A stretch of DNA of 64,000 nucleotides. It comes from Exiguobacterium sp018617385 (lineage in GTDB: Bacteria > Bacillota > Bacilli > Exiguobacteriales > Exiguobacteriaceae). Below, in pieces: positions 60,554 to 64,000 of this stretch. Every line of letters starts with the position of its first letter. The first letter of the stretch is position 1. The notes beneath the pieces were generated by a model, which was given only the letters and a program-made list of their open reading frames with translations, searched no databases and had not been told where the DNA came from. The translations under genes were made by a program, and so were the position numbers. Location of the stretch: positions 1,373,179 through 1,437,178 of the forward strand of contig NZ_JACSKA010000001.1 of assembly GCF_018617385.1 (NCBI RefSeq). Reading direction: 5' to 3'.

Positions 60554-60900
60554 ACCCTATCCTTCACAAAATCGGCACCATCTTTATTCCGGTGAGTGAT
60601 ATTCAAAAAGCGCGTGACTGGTATTGTGATTTATTCGATCTTTCAACAAAAGGAGAAATCTTATTCGACCATTTATATGTCATTCCATTAGAGGGTACCA
60701 ACCTCGTTTTAGATAGTAACATCTACTCAAAAGATAACATCATCCAGACACCACTATTTCACTTAAATACACACGATATTCATCAAGCTTATTCTTATAT
60801 GACTCAACACGATATTGAGGTCATTACACCCATTGAGCATGAACATTGGTTCAATTTCAAAGATCTTGACGGGAACGTCATCATGGTATGCAAATGCTAA
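60550..60900 (+). CDS. VOC-family (glyoxalase-like) protein
   Basis: A 116-residue protein with the paired beta-alpha-beta-beta-beta modules of the glyoxalase/bleomycin-resistance fold (KIGTIFIPVSDIQKARDWYC; PLFHLNTHDIHQAYSYMT). The last strand FKDLDGNVIMVC is typical. Metal or ligand residues could be His and Glu in LHKIG and DLDGN regions. Function ranges from glyoxalase to antibiotic binding. It is clearly AT-rich. It overlaps both neighbours. Confidence 0.85.
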   Translation: MNPILHKIGTIFIPVSDIQKARDWYCDLFDLSTKGEILFDHLYVIPLEGTNLVLDSNIYSKDNIIQTPLFHLNTHDIHQAYSYMTQHDIEVITPIEHEHWFNFKDLDGNVIMVCKC

Positions 60901-61451
60901 CATCGGATCAAACCTTTAATCAGCCATTTCAGGTTATTCAAGTCGATTATATCGAAGACTATCTTGAGGAAATGAGTCATTTATTGATTCATGTCGTTGA
61001 AGGTGGAGCTTCAATTGGATTTCTAAAAGGTGTGACGCTTGAAGATGCAATGACTTATTGGTCTAACGTCATTCAACCCGAGATTCAATTATTAATCGCT
61101 GTACAAAATGAAATGATCGTCGGCACTATCCAATTACATATGTGTATGAAACCAAACGGCGTTCACCGTGTTGAAATCGCAAAATTAATGGTACATCCAG
61201 ATTTTCGACGATTAGGAATCGGACGAGCACTTATGCTCTCTGCCGAAAATGTCGCCAGAAGCTTAGGAAAAGAAGTAATCATTCTCGATACAAGGAAAGG
61301 AGACTCTTCTAATCACCTGTACCTTTCACTCGAGTACATTTTAGCGGGATCAATACCGTACTATACAAAATTTAGTGAGGGATTTGAATCAACGAATATT
61401 TACTTTAAAGCATTAACAAAGAACACCATGGAATATCAAGATTTAGATTGA
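60888..61451 (+). CDS. GNAT acetyltransferase
   Basis: A 187-residue GNAT. The acetyl-CoA loop is VHPDFRRLGIGRALMLSAE, and EIAKLMVHP precedes it. Related small GNATs acetylate antibiotics or amino compounds; the substrate here is unknown. It starts inside the VOC gene (13-nt overlap). An ATG two codons later is equally possible. AT-rich relative to flanking genes. Confidence 0.87.
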   Translation: MQMLTSDQTFNQPFQVIQVDYIEDYLEEMSHLLIHVVEGGASIGFLKGVTLEDAMTYWSNVIQPEIQLLIAVQNEMIVGTIQLHMCMKPNGVHRVEIAKLMVHPDFRRLGIGRALMLSAENVARSLGKEVIILDTRKGDSSNHLYLSLEYILAGSIPYYTKFSEGFESTNIYFKALTKNTMEYQDLD

Positions 61452-61477
61452 TTTCTATTTAGTTGGGAGGTGATCAT

Positions 61478-62002
61478 CTGTTTTTTCTTCAAATGTCTGG
61501 AACACCTGGATCAGGAAAATCCACATTGGCTAAGCGTATCATCGAGCACGTACACGCAGTCATCATCGATCATGATGTTTCAAAGACCGCCCTACTCCAT
61601 ACGCTTCCTGATGGCAACTTCTCGGATGGAGAAATCGGGAAGATGGCTTATGATGTCGATTGGTCCCTCGTCGAGTATCACTTATCACTTGGACAAAACG
61701 TCATTCTCGACAGTCCTTGTCTCTATGATGAAATACTCGATAAAGGGATAGCGATTTCCACCAAGTACGGAGCGACTTACCGTTATATCGAGTGTCGTCA
61801 TGAAAATTACGAAGAAATTAACACACGACTTCGAAACCGTGTCAGACGGCCGAGTCAAATTGATCAAGTTTCGTATGAGAATTGGTCTAAGATGAATGAG
61901 CACTGCAAACGGCCCACTAACCATCCTTACTTACAAACCTATACGATGGACAATCGAGAAATTCCGATTGAGCGAATTATGTCGTATCTGTTGAAAAACT
62001 AA
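61478..62002 (+). CDS. P-loop kinase-like ATPase with apparent CTG start
   Basis: A 174-residue small-molecule-kinase-like protein. Walker A is MSGTPGSGKSTLAKRI, and NVILDSPCLYDEIL and RLRNRVRRPSQ follow, as in predicted kinases near chloramphenicol phosphotransferase. Start: GGAGGTGATC (61466-61475), a 10-base match to the anti-Shine-Dalgarno, lies 7 nt (from GGAGG) before CTG at 61478. The only ATG (61493) is 22 nt away and sits against the Walker A strand; a TTG at 61463 precedes the site. The CTG start yields MFFLQMSGTPGSGKS, the expected first strand. It ends the six-gene run. Confidence 0.8.
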   Translation: MFFLQMSGTPGSGKSTLAKRIIEHVHAVIIDHDVSKTALLHTLPDGNFSDGEIGKMAYDVDWSLVEYHLSLGQNVILDSPCLYDEILDKGIAISTKYGATYRYIECRHENYEEINTRLRNRVRRPSQIDQVSYENWSKMNEHCKRPTNHPYLQTYTMDNREIPIERIMSYLLKN

Positions 62003-62003
62003 T

Positions 62004-62040
62004 AAGAGAACGCTTTCAGATAGAAAGTGCTTCTCTTTTT
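62004..62040 (+). terminator. Terminator of the six-gene operon
   Basis: Stem AAGAGAACGCTTTC / GAAAGTGCTTCTCTT (one mismatch) followed by TTTTT. Confidence 0.85.
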
Positions 62041-62125
62041 AATAATTTTGTATATTTATGCTTTACAATTAATAATCATACATATACACTTAGTCTCATC
62101 TACAACAGGGAGGCATTATACACAT

Positions 62126-62893
62126 ATGAAAAAATGGTTATTAGCAGGATCACTTATGATGAGCGCAGTATTACTCGGTGCATGTAGTCAAGAGACAGAA
62201 GGTGAAGCGACAGAACAAAAAACGCTCGTCATGGGGACGAGCGCCGATTACTTCCCATATGAATTTGTCGATACGGCAAACGGGGATGCGATTGTCGGAT
62301 TTGATATTGAAATTGCGGAGACAATTACAGAACGTCTCGGTTACGAATTGAAGATTGAAGATATGGACTTCGGTAGCTTACTCGGAGCCCTCAATAGCGG
62401 GCGTGTCGACTTCGTCATGGCCGGGATGACGCCAACAGAAGAGCGTAAAGAGAATGCCGATTTCTCAGACATCTATCTATCCGCGACAAACTTGATCATG
62501 ACTAAAGACGAGTCCCTTCAGGCAATCGAAGATTTGTCTGGTAAGAAAATCGGTGTCCAAACGGCTTCGATTCAAGAAAATATCGCTAAAGAACAAGCAC
62601 CTGACGCTGAACTCGTATCCTTGAACAAGATCCCTGAAATCGTTCAAGAGTTGAACACAGGTCGAATCGATGCAATGGTCATCGAAGACACGGTCGCACA
62701 AAAATATTTAGACCAAGATGACAGCTTCTATACATTCGCTTTGAAAGAGGATGGCGAAAAAGGATCAGCTGCTGCCTTCAAATTAGATGATGAGTTACGC
62801 GACCAGTTCAACGAAGAGTTGAACAAGATGATGGAGTCTGGCGAAATCGATGAATTGGTGAAAAAATGGTTCTCGATGGAGCCAACTGAATGA
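62126..62893 (+). CDS. Amino acid ABC transporter substrate-binding lipoprotein
   Basis: A 255-residue lipoprotein. The signal peptide MKKWLLAGSLMMSAVLLGAC ends in the lipobox LGAC with the lipidated Cys at 20. The type 2 periplasmic-binding fold shows TSADYFPYEFVD, GFDIEIAETI, FVMAGMTPTEERKE and KIGVQTASIQ, typical of polar or basic amino acid binders (His, Arg, Gln). I chose the ATG at 62126 after AGGGAGG (12-nt spacing); a longer frame has an unrelated N-terminus. No permease or ATPase gene follows; a hisC gene overlaps it by 4 nt instead. Confidence 0.93.
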   Translation: MKKWLLAGSLMMSAVLLGACSQETEGEATEQKTLVMGTSADYFPYEFVDTANGDAIVGFDIEIAETITERLGYELKIEDMDFGSLLGALNSGRVDFVMAGMTPTEERKENADFSDIYLSATNLIMTKDESLQAIEDLSGKKIGVQTASIQENIAKEQAPDAELVSLNKIPEIVQELNTGRIDAMVIEDTVAQKYLDQDDSFYTFALKEDGEKGSAAAFKLDDELRDQFNEELNKMMESGEIDELVKKWFSMEPTE

Positions 62894-63903
62894 GACAAGT
62901 CGAGCTACCGATCTATCCCGTCGTATATCCGACGGGACATCGGTTAAACCAAAATGAAAGTCAATTCCCGTTACCTGACCGCATCAAGAATCAGCTTGAT
63001 TCGTTGACGTATGATGACTTACACGAATATCCGGTCGAACCGATCAATGAATTGTTCGAACGCTACGCTGCGTACGTTGGCGTCACACCCGAGCAATTAC
63101 TCGTCGGTTGTGGGAGTGACGAGATGATTCATGTCGTGACGCAAGCATTGCTCGCACCACATGACATCGTCTTGTCTCCGGCACCTGACTTTTCGATGTA
63201 CCCAATCTTCACGACTATCGCACACGGTCATCATGTTCAAGCCGTTGATTTATCGTATGAAGGAATGGTAAAGGCGATTGAGACGCATCATCCAAAGCTT
63301 CTTCTCCTTTCGAATCCGAACAATCCAACCGGAAAGCTTTGGACCGTAGAAGAGTTGACGCATCTCGCCTCACTCGTGCCATATATCGTGGTGGATGAGG
63401 CCTATATGGACTTCACACCAGATGCGAGCATGATCCCGTTCATTGCCACCCTTCCGAATCTCATCGTCCTTCGCACGATGTCAAAAGCGTTCGGATTGGC
63501 AAACGTACGAATCGGATTCATGGTGACAAACTGCGAACTCGCACACTATTTCCGTCAATTCATCCCACCGTTTAATATCAGCGGGTTGAGCGCGAAAATC
63601 TGCAATATCTTCTTAAAAGATGCGACTTATCTTCAAGAAACAATCGAATGGCATGACGAGATGCGGCAAAAGTGGGCGCAAGCTTTCGAAACCATCGGTC
63701 ATGTCATCCCTGCCACGACGAACTTTTTGTATGTCGAGCTCGAGCAACCTGAAGCAGTGTGGGCCCATTTGACTGACTTGAACGTACACACGTCGAAACA
63801 ACCGACGGGGATTCGGGTGACGATCGGGGACGAGGCTGCGCTTCATCTTGCACATACAGCTATTCAGAAATACAAGAAAACAAGTCATGTAAAAAACTCC
63901 TGA
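62890..63903 (+). CDS. Histidinol-phosphate aminotransferase-like enzyme
   Basis: A 337-residue class II PLP aminotransferase of the HisC family. The PLP lysine is in RTMSKAFGLANVRIGF (near 203), and LLSNPNNPTGKLW, YIVVDEAYMDF and GIRVTIGD are conserved. The reaction is histidinol phosphate to imidazole acetol phosphate, or transamination of aromatic amino acids. It overlaps the binding lipoprotein by ATGA, away from any his operon. It is slightly short (350-360 is usual) and the end lies 8 bp from an IS element, so the last residues may have been altered by the insertion. A gene symbol is withheld because there may be another hisC. Confidence 0.88.
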   Translation: MRQVELPIYPVVYPTGHRLNQNESQFPLPDRIKNQLDSLTYDDLHEYPVEPINELFERYAAYVGVTPEQLLVGCGSDEMIHVVTQALLAPHDIVLSPAPDFSMYPIFTTIAHGHHVQAVDLSYEGMVKAIETHHPKLLLLSNPNNPTGKLWTVEELTHLASLVPYIVVDEAYMDFTPDASMIPFIATLPNLIVLRTMSKAFGLANVRIGFMVTNCELAHYFRQFIPPFNISGLSAKICNIFLKDATYLQETIEWHDEMRQKWAQAFETIGHVIPATTNFLYVELEQPEAVWAHLTDLNVHTSKQPTGIRVTIGDEAALHLAHTAIQKYKKTSHVKNS

Positions 63904-63911
63904 ACCTCGTG

Positions 63912-64000
63912 TGAAGTGACCCCTAAAAGTTAGACACGGTTATTTCATCTAGGCTGCGTGAACAAACTGGGTCCGGTATTGCACCGGACTCAGTTTTAAT
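63912..64000 (-). mobile_element. IS3-family insertion sequence, right-hand part only
   Basis: The terminal inverted repeat begins TGAAGTGACCCCTAAAAGTT and continues AGACA, the pattern of the IS150 subgroup. It is followed by the end of the transposase gene on the minus strand. The rest lies beyond the window. Confidence 0.85.
63949..64000 (-). CDS. IS3-family transposase OrfB, C-terminal end
   Basis: The minus-strand frame ends KLSPVQYRTQFVHAA and a TAG, the usual C-terminus of IS3-family OrfB integrase-type transposases. Only 16 codons plus the stop are in the window, so intactness cannot be judged. Confidence 0.85.
   Translation of the reverse strand, partial: LKLSPVQYRTQFVHAA

Overview
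The window looks like chromosome of a low-to-mid GC Gram-positive bacterium of the order Bacillales, most likely Exiguobacterium or a close relative. This rests on near-universal AGGAGG-type ribosome binding sites, Bacillus-like genes (hfq, miaA, ricA/ymcA, ctc, yeeI-type YebC, ypcP, a yhaM-like gene), CcpA cre sites, SigB-like promoters and a Rex operator. The ricA-mutS-mutL block lacks the cotE gene found there in Bacillus subtilis, which fits a non-sporulating lineage. I saw no rRNA, tRNA or CRISPR array.

Layout, left to right. 1-8.7 kb: the 5' part of a DeoR-type regulator (probably fruR), an alpha/beta hydrolase, a degenerate M28-like membrane protein, adhE under Rex and CcpA signals, a MarR regulator, a YebC2-type translation factor and a YuiF-like antiporter. 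8.7-15.6 kb: gltBD and a TspO-like protein. 15.7-16.3 kb: two inverted copies of a long structured repeat around a 53-codon ORF. 16.3-25 kb: aldo/keto reductase, an ABC exporter with a TetR regulator, an FAD oxidoreductase, a DJ-1/BI-1 operon, thyA-dfrA and a diguanylate cyclase. 25-32 kb: fumC, an overlapping nucleic-acid operon (yhaM-like, G3E GTPase, ypcP, RNase H-like), a CcpA-linked unknown gene, hfq and miaA. 32-39 kb: a 31-codon membrane protein, a frameshifted SMI1/KNR4 gene, an AT-rich DUF3139-like gene, a UreI-type channel, PPK2, an M4 protease, a second ABC exporter and an SGNH hydrolase. 39.3-45.5 kb: GNAT, enolase-superfamily racemase, regulator, NhaC-type antiporter and M20 amidohydrolase, tied together by a repeated 22-bp operator. 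45.5-52 kb: htrA, FAH-family hydrolase, nrdDG, a formate/nitrite channel and ctc. 52-59 kb: mutL, mutS, ricA, a GNAT and a CrtN-like carotenoid enzyme. 59-64 kb: a tightly coupled operon of small enzymes, an amino-acid binding lipoprotein coupled to hisC, and the end of an IS3-family element.

How the genes work together. The 39-45 kb cluster has the parts of a D-to-L amino acid conversion route (N-acylation, racemisation of the N-acyl amino acid, deacylation) with its own transporter and regulator. The formate channel sits beside the anaerobic ribonucleotide reductase, which in its best-known form uses formate as reductant. Five stress-type genes (tspO, aldo/keto reductase, DJ-1, ctc and, more weakly, ppk2) carry SigB-like promoters. 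CcpA-type cre sites occur in front of adhE, gltB, the unknown 30.1-kb gene, the UreI-type channel, the antiporter and the formate channel, so much of the window is tied to carbon status.

Start codons were chosen from visible ribosome binding sites, so several genes are shorter than the longest possible reading frame. Two starts sit behind hairpins that separate them from their Shine-Dalgarno sequence, and one gene appears to start with CTG.
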